A stretch of 32,407 bases of DNA, taken from Nitrospira sp. GTDB lineage: Bacteria; Nitrospirota; Nitrospiria; Nitrospirales; Nitrospiraceae. Position 1 is the first letter of the stretch; every line of letters begins with the position of its first letter. Below are positions 1 through 8,012 of the stretch, in pieces. Position numbers and translations under genes: made by a program. Location: positions 1 to 32,407 of the forward strand of contig JABMDL010000029.1 in the NCBI GenBank assembly GCA_015903945.1, read 5' to 3'. The notes below the pieces were generated by a model. It made no database searches. It saw nothing but the letters and a program-made list of their open reading frames with translations, and was not told where the DNA came from.

Positions 1-1813
1 CCAACAACCCTTCGGCTCTCGCCTGATAGGCACAGGCCAACGCAAGATGACCTGACCCAGCGCCCATGATCTCCACGAAAAACACACTTCCCATCGCCGA
101 GCTGGTGGCTTTGAGAGATTCGATGGACTGATCCGCCAACGCCACTGCGGACTGAAACCCAAGAGAGATTGTTCCTTCGAGATTGTTATCAATGCTGCCG
201 GGAATGCCAACCACCTGCACGCCGAATGCTTCGTAAATAGCCCGAGCTCCTCGCATGCTGCCGTCGCCCCCAAGCACAATCAGCGCGCCATCACGCACGT
301 AGGGTTCCAGGTGGCGCATGGCTACTTGCTGCACCGTCTCCTGCTTGAACTCCTCGAAGCGGCTACTACCGATAGGACTGCTGGGATGGCTGCCCATGCC
401 GCGAGTATGCTCTTCGGTGACACGTTCGATCCAATTGTTGGCCAGACCCAGATAGCCATGCCGAACGAAATAGACCTCCAACCCCATGCGTTGGCCGGTC
501 ACGTGCAATTCTTTTAGGGCGGCCCCGGCCCCGGCGAAATCTCCCCCGGAGACGAGAGCGACGATTCGTTTGAGAGTTTTCGGTTTGAGTGTCACGCGAT
601 CTTTTCTCGCAGCCTCCACAATGACCCATGTGTTGCGCACGACCCGCTCCCGTTCGGACAGCCCAACCGCTGTTGAGTAGCCGGACATCCGTCCCTGTTC
701 GACCGTGAGCAACACCACATTGTCTTGGCTTTCCTTGTAGTCGCTAAACTCACTGAAAGCTTCATGGAATGGGCGTGGGTCTAAATACATCATTAAGGCC
801 CGCAGGGTGGAACTGTGAGTATAGAGGCAAGCGACTTTCCCCTTCTGCGTAGAGCCCAACCGGTGGAGGCCATCGATGACGTTGACATAGAGGTCGAAGA
901 AAGAATTGCCATCCGGATAACAATAGAGCGGATCTTTCATCAGCCGCTTGGCCATCGAGGTCTCCACGCCGAACGCCTTTGCGGCTTCTTCGATCTCCAC
1001 CAACTTCTCCAAGCCCGTAACCCAACCGAAATCCGACGATTCAAGTGCTGGCTCGACAATTGGCTCGGACGCGGAGGCCCCTTGCAGTAACGTGGCAGAC
1101 ACCCGTTCGTAGAGTTGCCTGGTATTTGGGCTGCGGCTGATGCAATGGAGGAAGGTTCGCGGATCGAGGTAATTCGCGAGATGCAGAAAATCCAGCTGCT
1201 GTCCCACGAGGCCAATCATGTGGGCGAGCGCCGCCCCGACCGCATCGGCTTTGGCAACGCCCCGTTCGCGGTCCAATTGATTTGGCAAGCGGCATCCGAC
1301 GCGATGGGTCTTGCTATCGACCTGTGACACGCCGTGGCGCATTGTGAAGAACAGCGTCCGGTCGCCAAGATCCCGAGGCAACAACCAAAACCGGTCATCG
1401 CCCAGTTCAAGAACGATACGGCCTTCCGCCAGCGTGGGTGTCAGCTGCGTGCGAGGCATGATGGCCACCGGACGTCGATAGGTTGGTTTGGCTACCCCGC
1501 CGATCCTGGCCCGGAGTAATGGCTGCAGCGCACCTTCGGCAAGGAGCGCGTTCCATGCAGTGAAGAACACCAGCTGATCATCGATAAGACCTGCCCGAGC
1601 CGACTGGTACTCTTCAGCGGTTGTAAACCCGGACTTTGAGCGTTCGATGAACGAGCGCAGTTGCTCTATCTTGACGTGGACGCGATCAGAGTCATTGCTG
1701 GACACTTCTCGCGCCGGAGGTTGGACGAGTCCCCGCTCCGACGCTCGTCGCGCAAGGGCCCGACCATAGGCAAGGAGTCCTTCAATGGTGACGAAATCCA
1801 GTGAGTGGCTCAT
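1..1813 (-). CDS. Histidine-phosphatase-like / phosphofructokinase-like fusion protein (3' end outside window)
   Basis: The minus-strand frame is open without a stop from ATG 1813 to the window edge (604 codons). An in-frame TGA at 1825-1823 makes this ATG the only good start. Residues 1-150 are a mostly helical region I do not recognise. Residues 159-345 look like the histidine phosphatase superfamily: RHG at 159-161, a following R171, SRSPNT near 226-231, and a second-histidine motif THSSTLRAL at 332-340. Residues 415-604 look like the PfkA family: SGGD at 422-425, IGSSRF at 481-486, GGDGS at 515-519 and GSIDNN at 539-544. By family knowledge, Gly in GGDGS and before the SIDN motif fits an ATP-type rather than PPi-type enzyme. 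However, MGR has become MGA (583-585), the expected phosphate-binding Arg about nine residues earlier reads as Ser, and TIDND is SIDNN. Catalysis may therefore be altered or lost. A joined kinase/phosphatase or a sugar-phosphate sensor are both possible. Confidence 0.85.
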   Translation of the reverse strand, partial: MSHSLDFVTIEGLLAYGRALARRASERGLVQPPAREVSSNDSDRVHVKIEQLRSFIERSKSGFTTAEEYQSARAGLIDDQLVFFTAWNALLAEGALQPLLRARIGGVAKPTYRRPVAIMPRTQLTPTLAEGRIVLELGDDRFWLLPRDLGDRTLFFTMRHGVSQVDSKTHRVGCRLPNQLDRERGVAKADAVGAALAHMIGLVGQQLDFLHLANYLDPRTFLHCISRSPNTRQLYERVSATLLQGASASEPIVEPALESSDFGWVTGLEKLVEIEEAAKAFGVETSMAKRLMKDPLYCYPDGNSFFDLYVNVIDGLHRLGSTQKGKVACLYTHSSTLRALMMYLDPRPFHEAFSEFSDYKESQDNVVLLTVEQGRMSGYSTAVGLSERERVVRNTWVIVEAARKDRVTLKPKTLKRIVALVSGGDFAGAGAALKELHVTGQRMGLEVYFVRHGYLGLANNWIERVTEEHTRGMGSHPSSPIGSSRFEEFKQETVQQVAMRHLEPYVRDGALIVLGGDGSMRGARAIYEAFGVQVVGIPGSIDNNLEGTISLGFQSAVALADQSIESLKATSSAMGSVFFVEIMGAGSGHLALACAYQARAEGLL

Positions 1814-2164
1814 GGTCCACAATCATAGGCCAATGCATGACCCTCAGCAAGGGAGGAAGTATGGTGGGACGTAAATTTATGCCCATTACGGCTGAAGCGT
1901 GAGACTTGTGAGACAGAATCTGGTCAAGGTCCCATCGGCCTGACGTGGCCGACACAGATCATCCTCAACCACTGTACTCCACCACCCGTGAAGTGGCGAG
2001 TTGAAACGCACTGCTATGGTCCGTGAGACTGCATGCATTACGAAGCTGGCCCACCCTACCACATCCCCGGCCGCAGGTCTGGGATGATCTATGTCGAGGA
2101 TGACGTGGAGCGCGGGGAGGTTAAGGCTGCTTGTCAAATATGAGATTGCAAGACGGTTGGCCGA
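1814..2164. other. Intergenic region, no convincing gene
   Basis: This 350-bp gap lies between the fusion gene and the tandem PTPS gene, both on the minus strand. Short open frames exist on both strands (for example plus-strand 2033-2142, and a minus-strand frame 1886-2137), but none has a clear ribosome binding site or a recognisable product. It presumably holds the promoter of the fusion gene, but I see no clear -35/-10 pair. Confidence 0.5.
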
Positions 2165-2917
2165 TTATCCGGCGTAGTCGAAGGAGAGGTCGCGGGTTTG
2201 CTCGAGGCGGATGTGTCGTAGCGTGCCACCTAAGACGTGATTGGCGAGACGAGCCCAGATTGCCTTGGTGAGGAGTTCCCCGCTAATGGTCGGCACGCTC
2301 AGCACATGCCTGAGATCCTTCCGATCGAACGGTTGCACAATCTGATCATGCACGAGCCGGTCCAACGCTCCGATATCCGTGACCATGCCGGTGACCGGAT
2401 CGATCCGGCCATGGACAGTCACAAAGAGATCCCAGGTGTGGCCCTGATTACCGTCTTGGACCGCCGTAAAGGAGTAGCGCCTCGTCACGGAAGCCACGTC
2501 CAGGCCCTTTGCCGCAGTCACTTCGGCGTAGAGATCTTCGTCCTCGCAGAGACGGACGGTGTGCAAGGCGCCGATGTCGGGTTGTAGCGACAGTTTGTCC
2601 CAGAGTAGCCGCGCGAAGTTCTCCGAGGTGGGAATCTGATCCTTGAAATACGGCATATCCAGGTTGAGATTCTTGTGGTCGAATTCCTCCAGGACGTCGA
2701 GGAGAACCCTCTTGAGGTCAAACAGGTTGACGACCATGCCGGTCTTGGGATCGATCTCACCGGAAACAGTCACTTCAAGCAGATAATTGTGCCCATGGGC
2801 AGGCGGGTTGTAGCAGAGGCCGAACACCGCGCGGTTCTTGGCTTCATCCCACTCCGGCTTGAGGTACCGGTGGGAAGAGGAAAACTCGATGCGCTTGGTC
2901 AGAAGTACCGACGCCAT
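2165..2917 (-). CDS. Tandem 6-pyruvoyl-tetrahydropterin synthase / QueD-like protein
   Basis: The 250-residue product contains two PTPS/QueD-type halves. The first (about 5-135) keeps the family features: zinc ligands H16, H41 and H43 (HGH), the candidate catalytic C35, the D80-H81 pair in FDHKNL, and PTSEN at 96-100. The second half (about 145-250) has the same layout, but HGH is QGH (158-160), FDHKNL is FDRKDL and the Cys is missing, so it is probably structural or regulatory. PTPS-family enzymes act on dihydroneopterin triphosphate in pterin or queuosine pathways; which reaction applies here cannot be told. I chose ATG 2917 because the frame further upstream runs through an intergenic repeat and would encode junk. 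It is the last gene of the rubrerythrin operon. Confidence 0.88.
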   Translation of the reverse strand: MASVLLTKRIEFSSSHRYLKPEWDEAKNRAVFGLCYNPPAHGHNYLLEVTVSGEIDPKTGMVVNLFDLKRVLLDVLEEFDHKNLNLDMPYFKDQIPTSENFARLLWDKLSLQPDIGALHTVRLCEDEDLYAEVTAAKGLDVASVTRRYSFTAVQDGNQGHTWDLFVTVHGRIDPVTGMVTDIGALDRLVHDQIVQPFDRKDLRHVLSVPTISGELLTKAIWARLANHVLGGTLRHIRLEQTRDLSFDYAG

Positions 2918-2959
2918 AAGGTTCAAGGTTGAGTGGGCATCGCCGGACAGCGGCCTGGC

Positions 2960-2984
2960 TTCAACATTGAGCATTGAACATTCG
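2960..2984. repeat. Short intergenic repeat (ACATTGAGCATTGAACATT type)
   Basis: A short AT-rich degenerate repeat (near-tandem ACATTGA/GCATTGA/ACATTC units) sits between the PTPS gene and the DUF3501 gene. It belongs to the class of simple intergenic repeats also seen in other forms at 4930, 13167, 13324, 21983 and 23215. If translated it gives a spurious N-terminal extension of the PTPS protein, so it bears on start choice. Confidence 0.5.
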
Positions 2985-2996
2985 TTATTCGACAGT

Positions 2997-3026
2997 CCGA
3001 TTTGAGCGCTCACGCGCTCAAATCGG
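2997..3026 (-). terminator. Perfect 13-bp inverted repeat at the DUF3501 stop codon
   Basis: Arms 2997-3009 and 3014-3026 are perfectly complementary, with a 4-nt loop that contains the TGA of the DUF3501 gene (3012-3010). The stem is strong, but no T-run follows on the minus strand, so a classical intrinsic terminator is not shown. It could attenuate transcription into the PTPS gene or protect the upstream mRNA 3' end. Confidence 0.5.
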
Positions 3027-3597
3027 AGAGCCACTCTTCCCGCATACTGCCGGGTACTGGCACATCCTCCCGATAGCCGCCATGGTTTACGCCGATCGTC
3101 ACAGGCTTGCGGAGGTCGGCAAAGGCCTCTTTCATCGCGGTTGTCGGCCGGAATCGGACGAAATGGACGGCGCTGATCTTGGTCTCATGGCTGTGGCCGC
3201 CCTCGAACTCCGCAAACACCTGCTCACCGTTCGCCGTGATCGCCAGCGTCTGGCCGCGATCCAGCCCCATGAACCGGTCGAGCCACTCTTTCATCTTCGC
3301 TTCTTCGGTAATCTCAATCAAGAGTGTCGCACTCAATTCATCCAACCCGGGCAGCAGCTCATTATACACATCCAACTCGTCTTGCACTTTGGCGGGATCG
3401 ATGATGCGCTCAACTCGAATCATCTCTTGAACCTGAAAGAGCAGCGTCTCCCGATTCTCAAATACCAGGGTGATCAAGGGGCCGACGAAGATCCGCCGCT
3501 TCCGCTTCAGCTCGATAATACGGGCCCGAAAGGCTTCCCGTTGCCGTTCATAATCCTGCGTGGACAGCAAGTCTTCCCGTACCAGCCGTTTCATCAT
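3010..3597 (-). CDS. DUF3501 family protein
   Basis: This 195-residue soluble protein starts MMKRLVREDLL. I recognise the family from the charged N-terminal block KRKRRIFVGPLITLVFENRET, the EMIRVERI segment and the conserved GHSHETKISAVHFVRF region. No catalytic motif, signal peptide or membrane segment is visible. DUF3501 genes commonly lie beside a rubrerythrin and a heterodisulfide-reductase-like Fe-S protein, as here, with only 19 nt to the upstream gene. The biochemical role is unknown; the setting suggests peroxide or redox handling together with those two proteins. The stop codon lies in the loop of a perfect hairpin. Confidence 0.88.
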   Translation of the reverse strand: MMKRLVREDLLSTQDYERQREAFRARIIELKRKRRIFVGPLITLVFENRETLLFQVQEMIRVERIIDPAKVQDELDVYNELLPGLDELSATLLIEITEEAKMKEWLDRFMGLDRGQTLAITANGEQVFAEFEGGHSHETKISAVHFVRFRPTTAMKEAFADLRKPVTIGVNHGGYREDVPVPGSMREEWLSDLSA

Positions 3598-3616
3598 GTT
3601 TCCTGCGCGTCACGCA

Positions 3617-4900
3617 CTACGAACCGGAAGAGGGCAGCCCATAGGCATCGCGGACAATCTGAATCGGGTGGCGAGCTGCCTTGCCGCCCACGTGAGCCGA
3701 CGCCCCGGCCTGATCCAATTGCAACCCGGCCAAGGGACAGTCGGAAGCCACGAGATCGGCCGGTGCCTGTTCGATCGCGCGGACGGCCTTGGCCGCAATC
3801 TTCATCGACAGCGTGAAGAATTCCGTCTTGGCCGACCACGACCCATCATGACCGGAACATTGCTCGATCACATTCACCTGCGCCCCGGCGCACTCCATCA
3901 ATTCCTTAGACTTGAAGCCGATATTTTGATCCCGCAGATGACAGGGAATTTGATAGGCCACACGTCCGGGAGACACCGTAAAATCCGTCGCCAGCTGCCC
4001 CGCTTTCTTCATCGCCATCAGATATTCGCAGACATCGAACGTGCGATCCGCAACCTGCTTGGTGTGCTCGTCAGGCAGGAGTTCCGGATATTCGCGTTTG
4101 AGCATTAAACTGCAACTCGCCGTGGGCACGACGACATCATAACCTTGTGCAACCCACGGATGCAGCGACGCGACATTGGCCTTCACCGCCTCTTGAATAG
4201 CCTGCGTGCCGCCGATTTCGAACTGGGGCATGCCGCAGCAGCGTTGTTCCGGCACCACGACGTCGATTCCGTTTTTCTCCAGTACCTGGACGGTCGCCTT
4301 CCCGACATCCGTCGTCTGATAGTTCACGAGGCAACTGGCAAAGAGCGCGACTTTCCGGACCGGAGGCCCGGCCCGTTTTACCGGCGCGTGCCGGGTGAAC
4401 CAGCGGGTGAACGTTTCGCCAGAAAAATGCAGCAGCTGCCGGTCCCGATGCACCCCCGCGACCAGTTCGACGATCCGGCGGATCAGGCGGTTCCCCAACA
4501 ATCCATTCGTGATCGACGCCGTGGCACTGCCGAGTTTCCCGATCATGTCTGTCATGACGAGCACTCGATCGCGCCAATGGACTCCGCGCTCCGCCGCCAG
4601 ACGCTTTTTCCATGCGACCATCAAATGTGGAAAATCGATCGCGTACTGATGCGGCGGCGTGTAGGGACAGTGATTGAAACACAGTTTACAGTAGTAGCAC
4701 TCATCGACGACGCGATGATGGTCGGCGGGCGACAGCTTGGCGACGTCGCCCTCGTAGGCGTCGATTCGATCGAGCAAGGTATTGAAAGACGGGCACAGAT
4801 TGAAACAGCGGCGGCACCCGTCGCAGATCTCGTAGATCCGCAATGTATCTTTGTCCAGTTGGGCCGGATCGATCGGATTGATGAGACTGAGAGGCTTCAT
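3617..4900 (-). CDS. GlpC/HdrD-like Fe-S oxidoreductase with CCG domains
   Basis: The 427-residue protein has two ferredoxin-type four-cysteine motifs near the N-terminus (C26-x2-C-x2-C-x3-CP, then CYYCKLCFNHCP around residue 70), as expected for two [4Fe-4S] clusters. It continues with two CCG-type domains: CCGMPQFEIGG is a full match, while the second reads CSGHDGSW, so one Cys of that motif is replaced. Family members (GlpC, heterodisulfide reductase D/B) pass electrons between quinones or thiols and partner subunits. No membrane segment is visible. It lies between rubrerythrin and DUF3501 genes, suggesting that it supplies electrons to the rubrerythrin, though this is inference. Confidence 0.9.
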   Translation of the reverse strand: MKPLSLINPIDPAQLDKDTLRIYEICDGCRRCFNLCPSFNTLLDRIDAYEGDVAKLSPADHHRVVDECYYCKLCFNHCPYTPPHQYAIDFPHLMVAWKKRLAAERGVHWRDRVLVMTDMIGKLGSATASITNGLLGNRLIRRIVELVAGVHRDRQLLHFSGETFTRWFTRHAPVKRAGPPVRKVALFASCLVNYQTTDVGKATVQVLEKNGIDVVVPEQRCCGMPQFEIGGTQAIQEAVKANVASLHPWVAQGYDVVVPTASCSLMLKREYPELLPDEHTKQVADRTFDVCEYLMAMKKAGQLATDFTVSPGRVAYQIPCHLRDQNIGFKSKELMECAGAQVNVIEQCSGHDGSWSAKTEFFTLSMKIAAKAVRAIEQAPADLVASDCPLAGLQLDQAGASAHVGGKAARHPIQIVRDAYGLPSSGS

Positions 4901-4929
4901 GGGCGGGCTGACAGGAGCACGCAGCCGCC

Positions 4930-4988
4930 AGCAATCAGCTCTCAGCCGTGAAGAACGACTTCTTCATGCTGACAGCTGACGGCTGAAT
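4930..4988. repeat. REP-like palindrome of the CAGCTGACGGCTGA family
   Basis: Left arm 4930-4955 and right arm 4960-4988 are imperfect inverted copies built from CAGCTGA/CAGCCGT units, closed by GAAGAA-CGAC-TTCTTC. It lies in the 99-bp gap between the rubrerythrin and Fe-S genes. Related copies are at 13167-13243 and 21983-22078. Such elements can set the relative mRNA levels of operon neighbours; that function is not shown here. Confidence 0.6.
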
Positions 4989-4999
4989 ACGACAGGCTG

Positions 5000-5428
5000 T
5001 TAACTCTGCTTCAGGCCATCGAGCCCCTTCTGGAACCGATTGGCATGGGACCGCTCGGCCTTCGCCAGCGTTTCAAACCATTCGGCCAGTTCAGGGAACC
5101 CTTCATCGCGGGCGGTCTTGGCCATGCCTGGATACATCTGGGTGTACTCGTAGGTCTCACCCTCAATGGCGGCCTTCAAATTCGCATCGGTGTTCCCGAT
5201 CGGACTTCCGGTGGCCGGATCGCCGACTTCTTTCAAGAAATCCAAATGGCCGAAGGCATGGCCGGTTTCGGCTTCGGACGTATCGCGGAACAATCCGCCC
5301 ACATCGGGATAACCCTCGATGTCGGCGCGCCGCGCGAAGTAGAGGTACCGGCGGTTCGCCTGCGATTCGCCCGCGAAGGCATGTTTCAAGTTGTCGTGGC
5401 TCTTGGTTCCCTTCAAATTCTTTCCCAT
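5000..5428 (-). CDS. Rubrerythrin-type diiron protein without rubredoxin domain
   Basis: The 142-residue protein has the ferritin-like diiron pattern of rubrerythrins: E21, an ExxH pair E54/H57, E91 and E94, and ExxH again at E125/H128. It ends right after the helical bundle and lacks the C-terminal CxxC rubredoxin domain of classical rubrerythrin, so an outside electron donor is needed; the Fe-S protein downstream is the obvious candidate. Family members reduce peroxide in the cytoplasm. ATG 5428 is chosen because GAGGAGG lies 6 nt upstream; the ATG two codons earlier abuts that sequence. It is the first gene of the operon and has a good sigma70-like promoter. Confidence 0.93.
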   Translation of the reverse strand: MGKNLKGTKSHDNLKHAFAGESQANRRYLYFARRADIEGYPDVGGLFRDTSEAETGHAFGHLDFLKEVGDPATGSPIGNTDANLKAAIEGETYEYTQMYPGMAKTARDEGFPELAEWFETLAKAERSHANRFQKGLDGLKQS

Positions 5429-5500
5429 GTTCATCCTCCTCGTTGTTCGAACGGTGTCGGCCTGCAGGAGAAGGTCCTCACGCACACCCTGACGCCGCTA

Positions 5501-5529
5501 AGATAACGCAGCTATCCTGACCGGTTCAA
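5501..5529 (-). promoter_or_regulatory. Candidate sigma70 promoter of the rubrerythrin operon
   Basis: On the minus strand TTGAAC (5529-5524) is followed after 17 nt by TTATCT (5506-5501). The -10 box is about 73 nt upstream of the rubrerythrin start. Spacing and hexamers fit a sigma70 promoter by eye only. Confidence 0.45.
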
Positions 5530-5613
5530 GGGTTTTTCTCGAACACCTGTGCTAGACTGAGCCGCGATTGGACCGACAAACCTGTTGTTTGTGTGACTCC
5601 TTTCAAAGACCCC

Positions 5614-6156
5614 ATGTCTGTTCGACTTCTGGCGCTCATCTTGATCGTATCCGCTGGGTGTGTACACCGAATCGAGGTGAATCCCCTTCCCACGAGCCCG
5701 GCGTCAGCCACCATCCCCCGGTCCCTTCAGCTGACAGTCAGCGCTCTTGCCTTGGAGGGTGCGGACCATCGGCCGGGAATTGTCCTGCTCGAATGGCCGA
5801 CCCACAACCTCAGTCAGGCGATCATACGATATGCGCAGCAGCGGGGAACGTTCAGCTCGGTCTCTGCCGGCTCCACCGATTTGAGGCTTCGTATCACCGC
5901 GAAACTGGCCTTGGCCTCCCGGCAAGGCCGGTATCATTACCACATGCGGCTGCAGGGGGAGATGAGCGAGGCGGATCAGCCGGTTAAGACCTATGTCAGC
6001 GAACAGACCGTGGCGGGATCGAGGGTTCGATGGGTGGCCGCTTCGGATCGCGATCCGATCGAAACGGCACTCCAACTGGCTTTGGATGAGTTGTTCGGTT
6101 GGATCGAGGCCGATCGAATTCTGTATGTGGGGCAGGGAGAAGGGCCCTCACGTTAG
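5614..6156 (+). CDS. Putative outer-membrane or periplasmic lipoprotein, function unknown
   Basis: The 180-residue product begins MSVRLLALILIVSAGC, a short basic start and hydrophobic stretch ending in a lipobox-like SAGC with the lipidated Cys at residue 16. The rest is soluble and rich in beta-type segments. I recognise no domain. Its position, divergent from the rubrerythrin operon, says little about its job. A GTG start 21 nt upstream is possible, but the lipoprotein signal fits ATG 5614 best; no strong Shine-Dalgarno is visible. Confidence 0.75.
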   Translation: MSVRLLALILIVSAGCVHRIEVNPLPTSPASATIPRSLQLTVSALALEGADHRPGIVLLEWPTHNLSQAIIRYAQQRGTFSSVSAGSTDLRLRITAKLALASRQGRYHYHMRLQGEMSEADQPVKTYVSEQTVAGSRVRWVAASDRDPIETALQLALDELFGWIEADRILYVGQGEGPSR

Positions 6157-6250
6157 CAACGGCGTCGCGCTTCTCCTACCTATCCAGGCCCCCGCAAACG
6201 ACGCCCCGCTGGTTAGTTCACCCGCGATAGACCCCAACTGGTCGGACCCC

Positions 6251-6883
6251 TCACGCACTCTTCGCCTTGGTCTTGAGCACTTCGACATATTCCTGGCAAT
6301 CGAGACGGATAGCCTGATCGCCGAAGGGTACGTCGAAATACCGGCAATGGTGCGGTTGGTCTCCACCCTTATGCGCGTTCGGAGCGAAATGCTGGCACGA
6401 GACGCACATCCGGGCGATGGGAATCTCCCCCTTCTGTTGCAACACGCGGATAAGTTTCGCCAAGACGGTCAGCAGACTGACCTGTTCTTCAACCGACAGC
6501 TGTTGTGTGGCTGCGGCCAATAACTCCGGCCAGCCATCCTCCACTCGAGCCGCTTTGGCGCCCAAGGCGGTCAGGTGCACCATCACGATGCGTTGGTCTG
6601 GCTGCTCTTGACGCCGGCGCACAAGCCGTTTCTCCGCCAAGGTCCGAATGACCTCGGACGCCGTGGGCAGCTTGACCGTCAATTCTCGCGCAATCGTCGA
6701 GACGGTGGCTGCCTGATTGTGACAGGTCTTGAGATAGCGCAACACCTGGACCTGCAAGGGGCCAACCCCTTTCCGCCCCTGTCTTCTCCAGGTTCGGCTC
6801 TTCATCGCCAGCCCGATTTTTGAAAGCCCCGTGACCAACCGGTCAGGAAGGGGTTCTTGCTCGATCTTTTCGGCAGAAGCCAT
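6251..6883 (-). CDS. MarR-family regulator with C-terminal Cys/His metal-binding-like tail
   Basis: Residues 15-150 fit a MarR winged-helix regulator: a helical start, a helix-turn-helix near 60-82 (STIARELTVKLPTASEVI) and a wing near 88-104 (RRRQEQPDQRIVMVHLT). The extra tail, about 157-200, carries C160, C163, H171, H178/H179, C180 and C196, a spacing that suggests a bound metal or an Fe-S cluster. The protein may thus sense metal, oxygen or redox state; this is inference from the residues. It is last in a run of minus-strand stress genes but has its own promoter candidate. GAGG lies 7 nt before the ATG. Confidence 0.85.
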   Translation of the reverse strand: MASAEKIEQEPLPDRLVTGLSKIGLAMKSRTWRRQGRKGVGPLQVQVLRYLKTCHNQAATVSTIARELTVKLPTASEVIRTLAEKRLVRRRQEQPDQRIVMVHLTALGAKAARVEDGWPELLAAATQQLSVEEQVSLLTVLAKLIRVLQQKGEIPIARMCVSCQHFAPNAHKGGDQPHHCRYFDVPFGDQAIRLDCQEYVEVLKTKAKSA

Positions 6884-6930
6884 GGTACCTCACAATATGT
6901 CAATTCTGTTAACGAACGAAAACTCGTGCA

Positions 6931-6959
6931 GTGTATGCTTCCTCTTTTTACTCGTCAAG
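6931..6959 (-). promoter_or_regulatory. Candidate promoter of the MarR-type gene
   Basis: On the minus strand TTGACG (6959-6954) and TACACT (6936-6931) are separated by 17 nt, roughly 50 nt upstream of the start codon. A GTTAAC palindrome at 6909-6914 lies between promoter and gene and could be part of an autoregulatory site, but no longer dyad is clear. Confidence 0.4.
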
Positions 6960-7130
6960 CCTCCCCCTTTTCAATTGCGATGGAGAGGAGGGCGGCCTTC
7001 GGCATTGAACCTGCCGTCGTATTTCGTTGGTGTCAGATATGGCAGATTGGAATCAATTTGGTGGACCCAGCCGTGCCCGTCCTGGCTGGAAGCAGGGCAC
7101 GGCACGCCCTCTCACGAAGATCCTGGTCTC

Positions 7131-7988
7131 TTATCGAACGACGAGGACGGAGCACGTCGCATGGTGGACCACGCGAGTGGAAACGCTGCCGAGCAACGCG
7201 CGGCCGATCGCCCCCAAGCCTTTGGCACCGGTAACGATCAGATCGACCTTCTCCTGTTTGGCCTCAGTCAGAATCTCATCGGCCGGCTTTCCCAACCTCA
7301 TGGCCTCTTGCACCTGAAACCCGGCCTTCGCCACTTTGTCCACGTAGCGCTTGACCAGCACTTTCCCTGATTCCCGCAGCTCCGGATATTTGAAGTACGG
7401 CATCACATGTGCCACGGTAACCATCACCGGATCGCGATCGGGACCATCGTGAGCCGGATTAATATTTCGGAGCAGAAACCGAACCGCCTTGTCCGATGCC
7501 GGGGAGCCGTCGATCGCCAACAAAATTCGGCGCACAGGCCGGGGCGCCTCTCTCACCACCAAGATGGAACAGGGCGCATGATGAATCGCGTGGTTGGACA
7601 CACTCCCAAGCATGAAGCGATCCAGCGCGTCCAACCCACGCGATCCGATCGACAGGAGATCGACGCCACGTTTGGCGTGCTTCATGAGCGTCGCCGTTAC
7701 CCCACCCCGATCCACCACGACCGTCCCGCTCAAGCCGGATTCTCGCAACGCGTTTTCGGCTTCTTTCTTGGTCGTTTTCGCGTGTGCCTCCATCCGTTTG
7801 ATCTCCGCCTGGAGATACTTTTCCGTGCCCACAATCATCGGCTGAATCATGAAGGGCGCGCGCAAACCGGCGATGTCCACGACGTGCAGCGCTCGGACCA
7901 CAGGCCTGACGGTAAACGGGATCAGCGCCAGCCATTCTACCGCCCACCGGCCGTACTTCGATCCATCTGTGGCTGCCAACACTTTCAT
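7131..7988 (-). CDS. Tandem universal stress protein (two USP domains)
   Basis: The 285-residue protein consists of two UspA-fold domains. Each ends in the ATP-binding G-2x-G-9x-G(S) motif: GSRGLDALDRFMLGS in the first and GAKGLGAIGRALLGS in the second, each followed by a conserved HH.(P/T)CS(I/V)LVVR strand. The start MKVLAATDGS is typical of the family. ATP-binding USPs act in survival under energy or oxygen limitation. It is one of four USP genes in this window and is separated from the phosphofructokinase gene by an inverted-repeat element. Confidence 0.93.
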   Translation of the reverse strand: MKVLAATDGSKYGRWAVEWLALIPFTVRPVVRALHVVDIAGLRAPFMIQPMIVGTEKYLQAEIKRMEAHAKTTKKEAENALRESGLSGTVVVDRGGVTATLMKHAKRGVDLLSIGSRGLDALDRFMLGSVSNHAIHHAPCSILVVREAPRPVRRILLAIDGSPASDKAVRFLLRNINPAHDGPDRDPVMVTVAHVMPYFKYPELRESGKVLVKRYVDKVAKAGFQVQEAMRLGKPADEILTEAKQEKVDLIVTGAKGLGAIGRALLGSVSTRVVHHATCSVLVVR

Positions 7989-8012
7989 GATGCGCGTCCT
8001 TTCGTCTTACAT

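Noticed and set aside
2033..2142. Plus-strand 36-residue frame in the 1814-2164 gap
   Set aside because: No ribosome binding site, no family resemblance, and too short to trust.
2918..3034. N-terminal extension of the PTPS-like protein
   Set aside because: The extension is encoded by an intergenic repeat (MLNVEA-like translation) and overlaps the DUF3501 gene end.
2974..4951. Plus-strand frames (280, 182 and 268 codons) opposite the DUF3501 and Fe-S genes
   Set aside because: They mirror well-supported minus-strand genes and have no domain.
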